Of a stretch of DNA of 34,182 nucleotides, positions 8,903 through 17,001 are shown one piece after another. Made by a program: the position numbers and the translations under genes. The stretch lies in contig NZ_JAPUDY010000106.1 in assembly GCF_027492855.1 (NCBI RefSeq), forward strand, positions 1 through 34,182, written 5' to 3'. The number at the start of each line of letters is the position of its first letter. The first letter of the stretch is position 1. This DNA is from Acidovorax sp. Lineage in GTDB: Bacteria > Pseudomonadota > Gammaproteobacteria > Burkholderiales > Burkholderiaceae_C. Under the pieces are notes generated by a model that worked only from the letters and a program-made list of their open reading frames with translations, ran no database searches and was not told where the DNA came from.

Positions 8903-9751
8903 ATGACAGCACAGCTCATCGACGGCAACGCCCTCTCTCGCCAACTGCGCGCCGACGTGACGCAGCGCGCCGCCGCCCTCAAGGCCCGTGGCGTGACGCC
9001 TGGGCTGGCCGTGGTGCTGGTGGGCGACAACCCGGCCAGCCAGGTTTATGTGCGCAACAAGGTCAAAGCCTGCGAAGACAGCGGCCTGCACTCGGTGCTT
9101 GAAAAGTACGACGCCGACATGACGGAAGCCGCGCTGCTGGCCCGCGTGGACACCCTCAACAACGACCCGGCCATTCACGGCATCCTGGTGCAACTGCCGC
9201 TGCCCAAGCACATCGATGCGCAGAAAGTCATCGAAGCCATCTCGCCCGCCAAGGACGTGGACGGCTTTCACATCGCCAGCGCTGGCGCCCTGATGACCGG
9301 CATGCCCGGCTTCTGGCCCTGCACGCCCTATGGCTGCATGAAGATGCTGGAGAGCATCGGCTACGACCTCAAGGGCAAACATGCCGTCGTCATCGGCCGC
9401 AGCAACATCGTGGGCAAGCCCATGGCACTGATGCTGCTGGGCCAGAACGCCACCGTCACCATCTGCCACAGCGCCACGAAAGACCTGAAGGCACAAACCC
9501 TGCAGGCCGATGTGGTCGTGGCCGCCGTGGGCAAGCGCAACGTGCTGACCGCCGACATGGTGAAGTCCGGCGCCGTAGTCATCGACGTGGGCATGAACCG
9601 CAATGACGAAGGCAAGCTCTGCGGCGATGTGGACTTCAACGGCGTGAAGGAAGTGGCCGGCTGGATCACCCCCGTGCCTGGCGGGGTTGGCCCCATGACC
9701 ATTACCATGTTGCTCGTGAACACCATCGAGGCTGCCGAGCGCACCATCTGA
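8903..9751 (+). CDS. folD: Bifunctional methylenetetrahydrofolate dehydrogenase/cyclohydrolase
   Basis: FolD interconverts 5,10-methylene-THF, 5,10-methenyl-THF and 10-formyl-THF in the cytosol, supplying one-carbon units for purines and formyl-methionine. The 282 residues match the family. Visible motifs are the catalytic YVRNK (Tyr/Lys, near residue 50), VQLPLPKHI, the substrate-binding KDVDGFH, the NADP-binding [14 protein letters not shown] and the C-terminal PGGVGPMT. The gene follows the response regulator by 72 bases filled mostly by repeat copy A, so it may or may not be co-transcribed. The TGA stop overlaps the first base of a large inverted repeat. Confidence 0.98.
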   Translation: MTAQLIDGNALSRQLRADVTQRAAALKARGVTPGLAVVLVGDNPASQVYVRNKVKACEDSGLHSVLEKYDADMTEAALLARVDTLNNDPAIHGILVQLPLPKHIDAQKVIEAISPAKDVDGFHIASAGALMTGMPGFWPCTPYGCMKMLESIGYDLKGKHAVVIGRSNIVGKPMALMLLGQNATVTICHSATKDLKAQTLQADVVVAAVGKRNVLTADMVKSGAVVIDVGMNRNDEGKLCGDVDFNGVKEVAGWITPVPGGVGPMTITMLLVNTIEAAERTI

Positions 9752-9866
9752 TATGGATATGCGTTCAGAAATATCAGTCCGTTCACGCTGAGCCTGTCGA
9801 AGCGCCGCGCGAGGCTTCGACAAGCTCAGCCCGAACGGTTTTCATTGATCGAATGCAAATCCGTAT
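9751..9866. repeat. Nested inverted-repeat element after folD
   Basis: The inner 25-base arms (9779-9803 and 9814-9838) match at 22 of 25 positions around a 10-base loop. They contain the widespread GCTTCGACAAGCTCAGC word. Outer arms (9751-9766 and 9851-9866) match at 13 of 16 positions. The whole unit is about 116 bases and fills most of the 183-base folD-oligopeptidase gap. It resembles a small non-autonomous or REP-type palindromic element. No obvious target-site duplication is visible, and no other copy was seen in the window. Confidence 0.75.
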
Positions 9867-9934
9867 GAGTACAAAGGTCTGCGTCGGCCGCCTTGCAACT
9901 TGAACCCGCGCCACCCGGCGCCATCTAACTTCGC

Positions 9935-11983
9935 ATGAGCAACGCCCTTCTCGACTTCTCCGACCTCCCTCTGTTCGACCGCATCACGCCGCCGGACGTT
10001 GCGCCCGCGATGGATGTGCTGCTGGAGCGCGCCAGCCAGGCGCTGGAGACCGTCACCGCCCCGGACTTCCCCGCCCGCTGGGACGCGATGGCCAAGGTGC
10101 TGGATGTGGCCACCGAGGAACTTGGCCGCGCCTGGGGCGCCGTGAGCCACCTCAACAGCGTGGCCGACACGCCCGAGCTGCGCGCCGCCTACAACGCCGC
10201 CCTGCCCCGCGTCACCGAGTTCTGGACCCGCCTGGGTGCCGATGAACGCCTGTACGCCAAGTACAAGGCCATTGACCCCACCACGCTCACGCCCGAGCAG
10301 CGCCAGGCCCACCTGAACGCCGTGCGCAACTTTGTTCTCTCAGGTGCTGAGCTGGTCGGCGCGGCCAAGGAGCGGTTCGCGCAAATCCAGGAGCGCCAGG
10401 CCGAATTGAGCCAGAAATTCAGCGAAAACGCGCTGGACGCCACCGACGCCTTTGCCTACTACGCCAGCGCCGAAGAGCTTGATGGCGTGCCACTCGACGT
10501 GCAGCAAACAGCCCTGGCCGCCGCGCAGGCCGAAGGCAAGGTTGGCTACAAGCTCACGCTCAAAATGCCTTGCTACCTGCCGGTGATGCAGTTTGCCACC
10601 AGCAGCGACCTTCGCGCCAAGCTCTACCGCGCCTACGTCACCCGCGCCTCCGACCAGGCCGAAGGCGATGCCCGTAAATTCGACAACACCGCGCTGATCG
10701 GCGAGATCCTGGCGTTGCGCCGCGAAGAAGCCCAACTGCTCGGCTACGCCAACTTTGGCGAAGTGTCCGTGGTGCCCAAGATGGCGCAGTCGCCCGCCGA
10801 GGTTGTGCGTTTTCTGCGCGACCTGGGCCGCCGTGCCCGCCCCTATGCCGAAAAAGACGTTGCCGACCTGCGCGCCTTTGCCGCCGAACACCTGGGGTTG
10901 AGCGACCCACAAGCCTGGGACTGGCCCTACATCTCCGAAAAACTCAAGGAAGCCCGCTACGCGTTCAGCGAGCAGGAGCTCAAGCAATACTTCACCGCAC
11001 CCAAGGTGCTGGCGGGGCTGTTCAAGATCATCGAGACGCTGTTCGAGGTCTCCATCCGCCGCGACTCGGCCCCCGTGTGGAACCCGGCGGTCGAGTTTTA
11101 CCGCATCGAGCGCAACGGCACCCTGGTCGGCCAGTTCTACCTGGACCAGCCTGCCCGCACCGGCAAACGCGGCGGCGCCTGGATGGACGATGTGCGCACC
11201 CGCTGGCTGCGCCCCGACACCGGCGCTCTGCAAACCCCGGTGGCGCATCTGGTCTGCAATTTCGCCAGCGGCGTGGATGGCAAGCCACCGCTGCTCACAC
11301 ACGACGACGTGATCACGCTGTTCCACGAGTTCGGCCACGGCCTGCACCACATGCTCACGCAGGTGAACGAGCGCGATGTCTCGGGCATCGGCGGCGTGGA
11401 ATGGGATGCGGTGGAGTTGCCCAGTCAGTTCATGGAGAACTTCTGCTGGGAATGGGACGTGCTCAAGCACATGACCGCCCACGTTCATACTGCAGAACCC
11501 CTGCCCCGCACACTGTTCGACAAGATGATCGCGGCCAAAAACTTCCAAAGCGGCATGGCCACGTTGCGCCAGATCGAGTTCGCACTGTTCGACATGCTGC
11601 TGCACACCGAGCACGACCCCGCACAAGACTTCATGCCCCTGCTCCAGCAGGTGCGCAGCGAAGTGTCCGTGCTGGCGCCCCCGCCCTTTAGCCGCACCGC
11701 ACACACGTTCAGCCACATCTTTGCGGGCGGCTATGCAGCCGGGTACTACAGTTATAAATGGGCCGAAGTGCTGAGCGCCGACGCCTATGCGGCTTTCGAG
11801 GAAACTGCGGGCAGTGACGGCCTGCCCAGCGCCGAAACCGGTCGCCGCTACCGCGAAGCCATCCTGGAGGCGGGCGGCAGCCGCCCCGCTATGGAATCCT
11901 TCAAGGCCTTCCGGGGCCGTGAGCCCAGCCTGGATGCCTTGCTGCGCCACCAGGGCATGGCGGACGCGTCAACCACCGCCTGA
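9935..11983 (+). CDS. prlC: Oligopeptidase A-type M3 zinc metallopeptidase
   Basis: Cytosolic peptidase of the thimet oligopeptidase family that degrades short peptides, including those released by protein turnover and cleaved signal peptides (as E. coli OpdA/PrlC). At 682 residues it matches OpdA (680). The zinc site HEFGH is at 464-468 (LFHEFGHGLHHML), with the third ligand expected in VEWDAVELPSQF about 30 residues later. C-terminal FSHIFAGGYAAGYYSYKWAE is a hallmark of the family. The start at 9935 (MSNALLDFSDLPLFD) agrees with homologues, although the Shine-Dalgarno is poor. The alternative dipeptidyl carboxypeptidase (Dcp) is less likely because of this N-terminus. Confidence 0.95.
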   Translation: MSNALLDFSDLPLFDRITPPDVAPAMDVLLERASQALETVTAPDFPARWDAMAKVLDVATEELGRAWGAVSHLNSVADTPELRAAYNAALPRVTEFWTRLGADERLYAKYKAIDPTTLTPEQRQAHLNAVRNFVLSGAELVGAAKERFAQIQERQAELSQKFSENALDATDAFAYYASAEELDGVPLDVQQTALAAAQAEGKVGYKLTLKMPCYLPVMQFATSSDLRAKLYRAYVTRASDQAEGDARKFDNTALIGEILALRREEAQLLGYANFGEVSVVPKMAQSPAEVVRFLRDLGRRARPYAEKDVADLRAFAAEHLGLSDPQAWDWPYISEKLKEARYAFSEQELKQYFTAPKVLAGLFKIIETLFEVSIRRDSAPVWNPAVEFYRIERNGTLVGQFYLDQPARTGKRGGAWMDDVRTRWLRPDTGALQTPVAHLVCNFASGVDGKPPLLTHDDVITLFHEFGHGLHHMLTQVNERDVSGIGGVEWDAVELPSQFMENFCWEWDVLKHMTAHVHTAEPLPRTLFDKMIAAKNFQSGMATLRQIEFALFDMLLHTEHDPAQDFMPLLQQVRSEVSVLAPPPFSRTAHTFSHIFAGGYAAGYYSYKWAEVLSADAYAAFEETAGSDGLPSAETGRRYREAILEAGGSRPAMESFKAFRGREPSLDALLRHQGMADASTTA

Positions 11984-12030
11984 ACCGAGCGCAGTACTGC
12001 CGAAGACGTATTGGAATGAGGAGAATGACC

Positions 12031-12681
12031 ATGCCCAAAACCCTGTCTGCCCCGCTATTGGCCTCCCTGCTGATGACGCTGGCCTGCGCCAGTGCCCAGG
12101 CGCAGGGCGTCTATCGCATCGTGGGGCCTGATGGCAAGGTGACCTTTTCCGACCGGCCGCCCGCCGATGCGAAAGAGCCAGCGCAGGCTGCACGGACCAC
12201 CGGCACAGCACCCGCCGCCCCTGGAGCAGCCCTGCCGTTCGAGTTGCGGCAGACCGCCAGCCGCTATCCGGTCACCATCTACACGGGCAACGACTGCGCG
12301 CCTTGCGTGAGTCTGCGCAACGTGCTCACGTCGCGGGGCGTGCCGTTCACCGAACGCACCGTGTCCACCAACGAAGACATTGCCGCGCTGCAACGCCTGG
12401 GCGGCTCATCCAGCCTGCCTTTTGGCACCATTGGCGGCCAGCAGCTTGTCGGGTTCTCCGACGCTGAATGGACGCAGTACCTGAACGCAGCGGGTTACCC
12501 CAAACAATCGCAGTTGCCCAGCAACTACCGCCCGCCAGCAGCCACCCCGCTGGTGGCTGTGAAACCCGTCGAGGCCGCCAAACCCGAGGCACCCAAGGCA
12601 GCCGCTCCGGCGCGTCCACAGCCTCCGGCCCCCATCAACGACGGCCCCACGCCCAGCAACCCGGCAGGTATCCGCTTCTAA
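12031..12681 (+). CDS. Exported DUF4124-glutaredoxin family protein
   Basis: 216 residues. A signal peptide (about 1-24, cleavage likely after ASAQA) is followed by a DUF4124 segment (VYRIVGPDGKVTFSDRPP, about 27-45). Then comes a glutaredoxin-like fold with active-site C89-A-P-C92. Residues after about 160 form a Pro/Ala-rich tail of low complexity. The periplasmic location and CxxC suggest thiol-disulfide chemistry, but no substrate can be named. The start at 12031 has AGGAGA 6 bases upstream; in-frame ATGs at 12016 and 12025 overlap or precede that site. A small hairpin (12697-12714) and a terminator follow. Confidence 0.85.
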   Translation: MPKTLSAPLLASLLMTLACASAQAQGVYRIVGPDGKVTFSDRPPADAKEPAQAARTTGTAPAAPGAALPFELRQTASRYPVTIYTGNDCAPCVSLRNVLTSRGVPFTERTVSTNEDIAALQRLGGSSSLPFGTIGGQQLVGFSDAEWTQYLNAAGYPKQSQLPSNYRPPAATPLVAVKPVEAAKPEAPKAAAPARPQPPAPINDGPTPSNPAGIRF

Positions 12682-12730
12682 AGGGGCGTCTCTCCCGCGC
12701 AACGCGTGTTGCGCAGTCAGTGGTTAAAAA

Positions 12731-12759
12731 CAAAGGGGTCCGATGGACCCCTTTGTTGT
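12731..12759. terminator. Bidirectional terminator between glutaredoxin gene and rpiA
   Basis: A perfect 11-base stem, CAAAGGGGTCC (12731-12741) with GGACCCCTTTG (12745-12755), encloses a GAT loop. On the minus strand the stem is followed by TTTTTAACC, a good U-run for rpiA. On the plus strand the run is weaker (TTGTT). The genes converge here. Confidence 0.85.
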
Positions 12760-12775
12760 TCAGTATTCCAACCAA

Positions 12776-13465
12776 TCAGTAGACCAATGTCTTCACCCCC
12801 TGGGCCGTGCCCAGCAGGCACACCGAGGCTTTTTGGTGGGCAAACACGCCCACGGTCACCACGCCCGGCCACTGGTTGATCTGCGATTCGAACGCCAACG
12901 GATCGGTGATGCTCAGGCCCTTCACGTCCAGGATGTGTTGCCCGTTGTCGGTGACCAGTGGCTGTCCGTCCTTGAGCCTAAGGCTCGCCTGCCCGCCCAT
13001 GGCCACAAAACGGCGCGCAACATGGTTGGCCGCCATGGGAATCACCTCGACCGGCAGAGGAAACTGCCCCAGCGCCTGCACCAGCTTGGACTCGTCGGCA
13101 ATGCAGACGAAGCGCTCGGCCAACGCGGCCACAATCTTCTCGCGCGTCAGCGCCGCGCCGCCGCCCTTGACCATGTGGCCCCGGCCATCGATCTCGTCGG
13201 CACCGTCGATATAAACCGACAACGACTGCACTGCGTTGGCATCGAACACCTCAATGCCCAACGCCTTCAGGCGCTCGGTGCTCGCCACCGAGCTGGAAAC
13301 GGCGCCTTTGATCTGGTCCTTCATGCCCGCCAGGGCGTCGATGAACTTGTTGACGGTAGAGCCTGTGCCCACCCCCACAATCTCGCCAGGCACCACATAT
13401 TGCAGCGCGGCTTGGCCAACCAGGGTCTTGAGTTCGTCTTGGGTCAGGGATGTCATCGTCGTCAT
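12776..13465 (-). CDS. rpiA: Ribose-5-phosphate isomerase A
   Basis: Interconverts ribose 5-phosphate and ribulose 5-phosphate in the non-oxidative pentose phosphate pathway. The protein has 229 residues (family about 219-230). Motifs seen are [14 protein letters not shown] (phosphate binding), DGADEIDG with the catalytic acid region, and [11 protein letters not shown]. No clear Shine-Dalgarno is visible, so the start is either 13465 ([11 protein letters not shown]) or 13456; the longer one is given. It is divergent from pyrD with only 36 bases between, so its promoter must be very compact or overlap pyrD. Confidence 0.97.
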   Translation of the reverse strand: MTTMTSLTQDELKTLVGQAALQYVVPGEIVGVGTGSTVNKFIDALAGMKDQIKGAVSSSVASTERLKALGIEVFDANAVQSLSVYIDGADEIDGRGHMVKGGGAALTREKIVAALAERFVCIADESKLVQALGQFPLPVEVIPMAANHVARRFVAMGGQASLRLKDGQPLVTDNGQHILDVKGLSITDPLAFESQINQWPGVVTVGVFAHQKASVCLLGTAQGVKTLVY

Positions 13466-13501
13466 GGGAGAAAATCGGGGGTAATCCTGAATTATCCCCC
13501 C

Positions 13502-14554
13502 ATGTCCCTGATCCCCTACGCCCTCACCCGTCCCTTTCTCTTCGGCCTGGACGCCGAGACCGCCCACGAACTCACCATGGACATGCTGGCACGCGGGCAG
13601 CGCACGCCGTTGCAGTGGGCCTGGTGCAATGAAACGGTCCATGATCCCGTCACCCTGGCGGGCCTGACCTTCCCCAACCGCGTGGGCATGGCGGCGGGCC
13701 TGGACAAGAACGCGCGCTGCATCGACGCACTGGGCGCCATGGGTTTCGGCTTCGTGGAGGTGGGCACCGTCACCCCCAAGGCACAGCCCGGCAACCCCAA
13801 GCCGCGCATGTTCCGGCTGCCCGAGGCGCGGGCACTCATCAACCGCCTGGGCTTCAACAACGAGGGGCTGGACGCCTTTTTGCACAACGTGCAGCAGGCG
13901 CGCTTTCGCACACAAAGCCGTAAACACCCGCTGCTGCTGGGCCTCAACATCGGCAAGAACGCCACCACCCCCATCGAGAACGCCACCAGCGACTACCTCA
14001 CCTGCCTTGAAGGCGTGTACCCGCATGCCGACTACGTCACGGTGAACATCAGCTCGCCCAACACGCAGAACCTGCGCGCGCTGCAAAGCGACGCAGCGCT
14101 GGACGCCCTGCTCTCCGCCATCGCCGAGCGGCGCGAGGCCCTGGCCACGCAGCACAGCCGGCGCGTGCCGGTGTTCGTAAAAATCGCCCCCGACCTGGAT
14201 GAAGCCCAGGTGTCCGTGATCGCCGCCACCTTGCAGCGCCACGGCATGGACGGCGTGATCGCCACCAACACCACCATCAGCCGCACGGCCGTGCAAGGCA
14301 TGCGCCACGCCGAAGAGACCGGCGGGCTGAGCGGCGCCCCGGTGTTGGAGGCCAGCAACCAGGTCATCCGCCAACTGCGCGCCGCCCTGGGCAGCCGCTT
14401 CCCCATCATCGGCGTGGGCGGCATCCTGAGCGCCGAAGACGCGGTGAGCAAAGTCCGTGCAGGCGCAGACGTGGTGCAGATCTACACCGGCCTGATCTAC
14501 GAAGGCCCGGCCCTCGTCGTCAAAGCCGCCAAGGCGATCAAGGCCATGGCTTGA
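13502..14554 (+). CDS. pyrD: Dihydroorotate dehydrogenase, class 2 (quinone)
   Basis: Membrane-associated flavoenzyme that oxidises dihydroorotate to orotate with quinone in pyrimidine synthesis. The 350 residues and the N-terminal helical extension ([21 protein letters not shown]) identify class 2. FMN/substrate motifs are [46 protein letters not shown] (containing the catalytic serine) and the C-terminal [11 protein letters not shown] with [11 protein letters not shown]. The start at 13502 gives the normal N-terminus; a longer in-frame reading runs antisense through rpiA and is not credible. A strong terminator follows the stop by about 30 bases. Confidence 0.98.
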   Translation: MSLIPYALTRPFLFGLDAETAHELTMDMLARGQRTPLQWAWCNETVHDPVTLAGLTFPNRVGMAAGLDKNARCIDALGAMGFGFVEVGTVTPKAQPGNPKPRMFRLPEARALINRLGFNNEGLDAFLHNVQQARFRTQSRKHPLLLGLNIGKNATTPIENATSDYLTCLEGVYPHADYVTVNISSPNTQNLRALQSDAALDALLSAIAERREALATQHSRRVPVFVKIAPDLDEAQVSVIAATLQRHGMDGVIATNTTISRTAVQGMRHAEETGGLSGAPVLEASNQVIRQLRAALGSRFPIIGVGGILSAEDAVSKVRAGADVVQIYTGLIYEGPALVVKAAKAIKAMA

Positions 14555-14584
14555 TGAAGGCACTGGTTTTGCGCTGCCCCCAAT

Positions 14585-14621
14585 GAAAAAGGAGCCACTG
14601 GTAACAGTGGCTCCTTTTTTT
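14585..14621 (+). terminator. Rho-independent terminator of pyrD
   Basis: GGAGCCACTG (14591-14600) pairs perfectly with CAGTGGCTCC (14605-14614) around GTAA. Seven T follow (14615-14621) and six A precede it, so it may also work for the minus-strand cluster that ends at 14663. A second hairpin (GCCTGCTGCG / CGCAGCAGGC, about 14630-14650) lies just downstream. Confidence 0.93.
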
Positions 14622-14662
14622 GTGGCGAAGCCTGCTGCGACGCAGCAGGCGCACCCTGTGGG

Positions 14663-15022
14663 CTATCGCCGCAGGCGCAGCAGCAAGGGCAAAAGCACCC
14701 CCGCCCATCGGACGATTTTGCGCGGCCCGGCCACCACAGCCACCCCGGCCATGGCCGCTACGGCCAGTGGGTGTTCGCGGGCAAAGCCAGCGGCGCGCAG
14801 CGCGAACGAATCGTCAGCGCCTCCTGCTGCCGCGGCGTTTTGGGCTGCGGCCAAAGACTGCGCCCTTGCCGCCCGGCGTGCACGCAGGCGCTCACGCTGC
14901 TGGGCGATGCGGTCCAGAATGCGCTGCTGCTCGGCCGTGGGCACCGGCAACGAAGGCACCACTACAGGGCTTGGCAGTGCATGGTGCTGAGAATGTGAAG
15001 GGTTGGAAGACGGCGTGCTCAC
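14663..15022 (-). CDS. YqjK-like small protein, GTG start
   Basis: 119 residues, rich in Ala and Arg, with a predicted amphipathic or coiled segment near 29-60 (EQQRILDRIAQQRERLRARR). A hydrophobic stretch near 88-100 and a basic end (LLPLLLRLRR) follow. Position after YqjD- and YqjE-like genes and overall character match YqjK-family proteins of this cluster; sequence similarity is weak in such proteins. The start is GTG at 15022, overlapping the YqjE-like stop (GTGA), so translation is probably coupled. Function unknown; possibly envelope-associated. Confidence 0.75.
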   Translation of the reverse strand: MSTPSSNPSHSQHHALPSPVVVPSLPVPTAEQQRILDRIAQQRERLRARRAARAQSLAAAQNAAAAGGADDSFALRAAGFAREHPLAVAAMAGVAVVAGPRKIVRWAGVLLPLLLRLRR

Positions 15023-15414
15023 AAGCGCTCCTTCATGTCATGCCAATCCTGCGACAGTTCATGGCGCGTGAGTGCAAACCCATTGCCCGCGCGCTGCGCC
15101 ACGGACATCAATGCGGCCAGGGCACCGGCCCATCCCAATGCCCACACGCCCGCCAGCAGCCAGGCCACCAGCACGCGCTGGGGGGAATCCCAGAAGTGCA
15201 CCAGTATGGCGACCGACACCATGATCAGTGCCACCACCGTAAGCCCGGCCACCAAGATGGTCAGCACCATCAGTTGCCGGAGGTTCTGCTTCAGGTCCGC
15301 CCATTCCAGCCGGGCCAAGTCCACCCGGTCCTCAGCGGCGATGGCTCCCTCGATCACATGGGCCCGCCAGCGCGCGACCAGGCTATCCAGCCCCAGAAGC
15401 GAAAGCCAGTTCAT
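15019..15414 (-). CDS. YqjE/phage-holin-superfamily 6 membrane protein
   Basis: 131 residues. An N-terminal helix with acidic/basic heptads (EDRVDLARLEWADLKQNLRQ) precedes two membrane segments (about 48-71 and 82-105). A soluble basic tail follows. This is the DUF1469 (Phage_holin_3_6) layout of E. coli YqjE; the name is historical and does not imply a prophage. It starts 12 bases after the YqjD-like stop and overlaps the next gene by 4 bases. The three proteins are presumed to act together at the inner membrane, possibly in stress or stationary phase as reported for E. coli YqjD. Confidence 0.88.
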   Translation of the reverse strand: MNWLSLLGLDSLVARWRAHVIEGAIAAEDRVDLARLEWADLKQNLRQLMVLTILVAGLTVVALIMVSVAILVHFWDSPQRVLVAWLLAGVWALGWAGALAALMSVAQRAGNGFALTRHELSQDWHDMKERL

Positions 15415-15426
15415 GCGGCGCGGCGA

Positions 15427-15729
15427 TCAGCGGCGGGCCAGCAGAAACCCGACCAGGGTTCCCACGGCCAGCGCGGCACCGGCCACACGCCAGGGTTCGT
15501 CGTGCGCATAGCGGTCGGCGGCCAGCGCGGCTTCCTTGGCTTGGCGGGCGGCGTCCTGTGCGGCGCGCACGGCGGAATCGCGCACGTTGTGCATGCCATC
15601 GTCCAGGCGCTGGCGCAGCAGCTTGATTTCTGGAACCGCGTCCAGATCCTTGTTGGCCAGAAGCCCACGCAGATCGGAAACCAGCTTCTCCAGTTCGCCC
15701 TGGGTGGTGGTGGTGTCGGAGTCGGTCAT
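15427..15729 (-). CDS. YqjD/ElaB family (DUF883) membrane-anchored protein
   Basis: 100 residues. A charged helical N-terminal region (GELEKLVSDLRGLLANKD, then ARQAKEAALAADRYAHDEPW) precedes one C-terminal membrane segment ending GTLVGFLLARR. This is the typical C-tail anchor of the ElaB/YqjD/YgaM family, whose E. coli members bind ribosomes at the membrane in stationary phase. The start at 15729 is favoured by AGAAAGG upstream; a longer in-frame reading adds residues unlike the family. First gene of the yqjDEK-like cluster; its promoter should lie in the 141 bases before 15871. Confidence 0.9.
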   Translation of the reverse strand: MTDSDTTTTQGELEKLVSDLRGLLANKDLDAVPEIKLLRQRLDDGMHNVRDSAVRAAQDAARQAKEAALAADRYAHDEPWRVAGAALAVGTLVGFLLARR

Positions 15730-15870
15730 AAAAGCCTTTCTGTCAATCAACAAGCATAGAGGAAGAAGAACCCCGTGGTGGGGACCGCAGTTCATCTTAG
15801 CCATCTGCTCAGAAACCCCTCGTAGGACGGGGGCGCAAGAGGTTACCGATTGCAACCGGCTTGCCGTAAA

Positions 15871-16968
15871 TCAAACAAGCGCAACCACATGCTCCGCAAT
15901 GGCCAGGGCACCTGTCAAGCCTGGCGACTCGATGCCGAACAGGTTCACCAACCCAGGCACCCCATGCACCTCGGGGCCCTGGATCACGAAATCTGCTGCC
16001 GGTGCATCGGCGCCGTGGATCTTGGGGCGAATGCCTGCGTACCCCGGCGCGAGCGCGCCGTCCTGCAGGGCGGGCCAGTATTTGCGCACTTCGGCATAGA
16101 AGGCCTCGCCACGGGCAGGGTCCACCAGCAGGTCGTCCGCAGAGGCCACCCATTGCACGTCCGGCCCGAACTTGGCCTGGCCGCCCAGGTCGAGCGTGAG
16201 GTGCACGCCCAGCCCTGCCGCCTCGGGCACCGGATAGATCAGGCGGCTGAAAGGGGCTTTGCCAGCCAGCGTGAAGTAGTTGCCTTTGGCAAAGTGGGCG
16301 GTGGGCACATGGGCCGGGCTCAGCCCCGCAAAATGGGCGGCCAGGGCGGGTGCCTGCAACCCGGCGGCGTTGACGACGGTGCGGGCCTGCAGCCGGGTAC
16401 CGTCGGCCGCTCCCAAATAGATAGCATCTTGCGCACATTCAGCAAGCGCTAGAGGCGAATTCAATGCCACAAGTCCACCCGCGTGCTCCAGGTCGCCCTG
16501 CAGCGCAAGCATCAGCGCGTGGCTGTCCACGATGCCGGTGCTGGGCGAGTGCAGCGCACCCACGCATTCAAGCGCGGGCTCGAGCACCAGGGCCTCCTCA
16601 CGGCTGAGGCGCTGCAGATCCAGCACGCCGTTGGCTGCGGCCCGTGCCTGGATCGACTCCAGACTGGCCCACTGCGCCGCCGAGGTGGCCACCAGCAGTT
16701 TGCCGCAGCGGCGGTGCGGCACGCCGCGCTCGGCGCAATAGACGTACAGCAGCTCTTTGCCTCGCACACACAGGCGGGCCTTGAGCGACCCGGTGGGGTA
16801 GTACAGCCCGGCGTGGATCACCTCGCTGTTGCGCGAGCTGGTGCCGGTGCCGATGGCGTCGGTCGCCTCCAACACCATCACCTCGCGCCCCTGCAAGGCC
16901 AGCGCACGCGCCACGGCCAGGCCCACCACACCTGCACCCACGACCACACAATCGACAACATCCGTCAT
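15871..16968 (-). CDS. FAD-dependent oxidoreductase, L-2-hydroxyglutarate oxidase (LhgO)-like
   Basis: 365-residue DAO-superfamily flavoprotein. The dinucleotide-binding GAGVVG is at 11-16, followed by [25 protein letters not shown]-type sequence characteristic of L-2-hydroxyglutarate dehydrogenases/oxidases. Later segments are [16 protein letters not shown] and FLAKGNYF-like HFAKGNYF. The C-terminal [18 protein letters not shown] is also typical of this group. It probably oxidises a 2-hydroxyacid, with electrons going to oxygen or quinone; the substrate is inferred only from family resemblance. About 17 residues (169-184) come from an in-frame AGCGCTT-type repeat. It follows the deacetylase gene by 33 bases, so the two probably form an operon. 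Confidence 0.88.
   Translation of the reverse strand: MTDVVDCVVVGAGVVGLAVARALALQGREVMVLEATDAIGTGTSSRNSEVIHAGLYYPTGSLKARLCVRGKELLYVYCAERGVPHRRCGKLLVATSAAQWASLESIQARAAANGVLDLQRLSREEALVLEPALECVGALHSPSTGIVDSHALMLALQGDLEHAGGLVALNSPLALAECAQDAIYLGAADGTRLQARTVVNAAGLQAPALAAHFAGLSPAHVPTAHFAKGNYFTLAGKAPFSRLIYPVPEAAGLGVHLTLDLGGQAKFGPDVQWVASADDLLVDPARGEAFYAEVRKYWPALQDGALAPGYAGIRPKIHGADAPAADFVIQGPEVHGVPGLVNLFGIESPGLTGALAIAEHVVALV
16415..16461 (+). repeat. AGCGCTT-type repeat, copy E, inside the FAD oxidoreductase gene
   Basis: ATAGATAGCATCTTGCGC on the left and AAGCGCTAGAGGC on the right, the latter identical over 13 bases to copy A. It is translated antisense as about residues 169-184 of the oxidoreductase. 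It uses the same frame as copy D (GCG-CAA-GAT-GCT-ATC-TAT, A-Q-D-A-I-Y). Confidence 0.78.
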
Positions 16969-17001
16969 TCATGCACCCATTTCAGAATTCGCTGCGCCGC
17001 G

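Noticed and set aside
10340-11950. 536-codon minus-strand frame opposite the oligopeptidase gene
   Set aside because: Shadow of prlC; no ribosome site and no recognisable domain.
12697-12714. GCGCAAC/GTTGCGC hairpin after the glutaredoxin gene as its terminator
   Set aside because: Short 7-base stem with no U-run; the better terminator is at 12731-12759.
15019-15414. Prophage remnant suggested by the phage-holin family name
   Set aside because: The YqjE family is chromosomal and sits in a yqjD-yqjE-yqjK arrangement; no phage genes are near.
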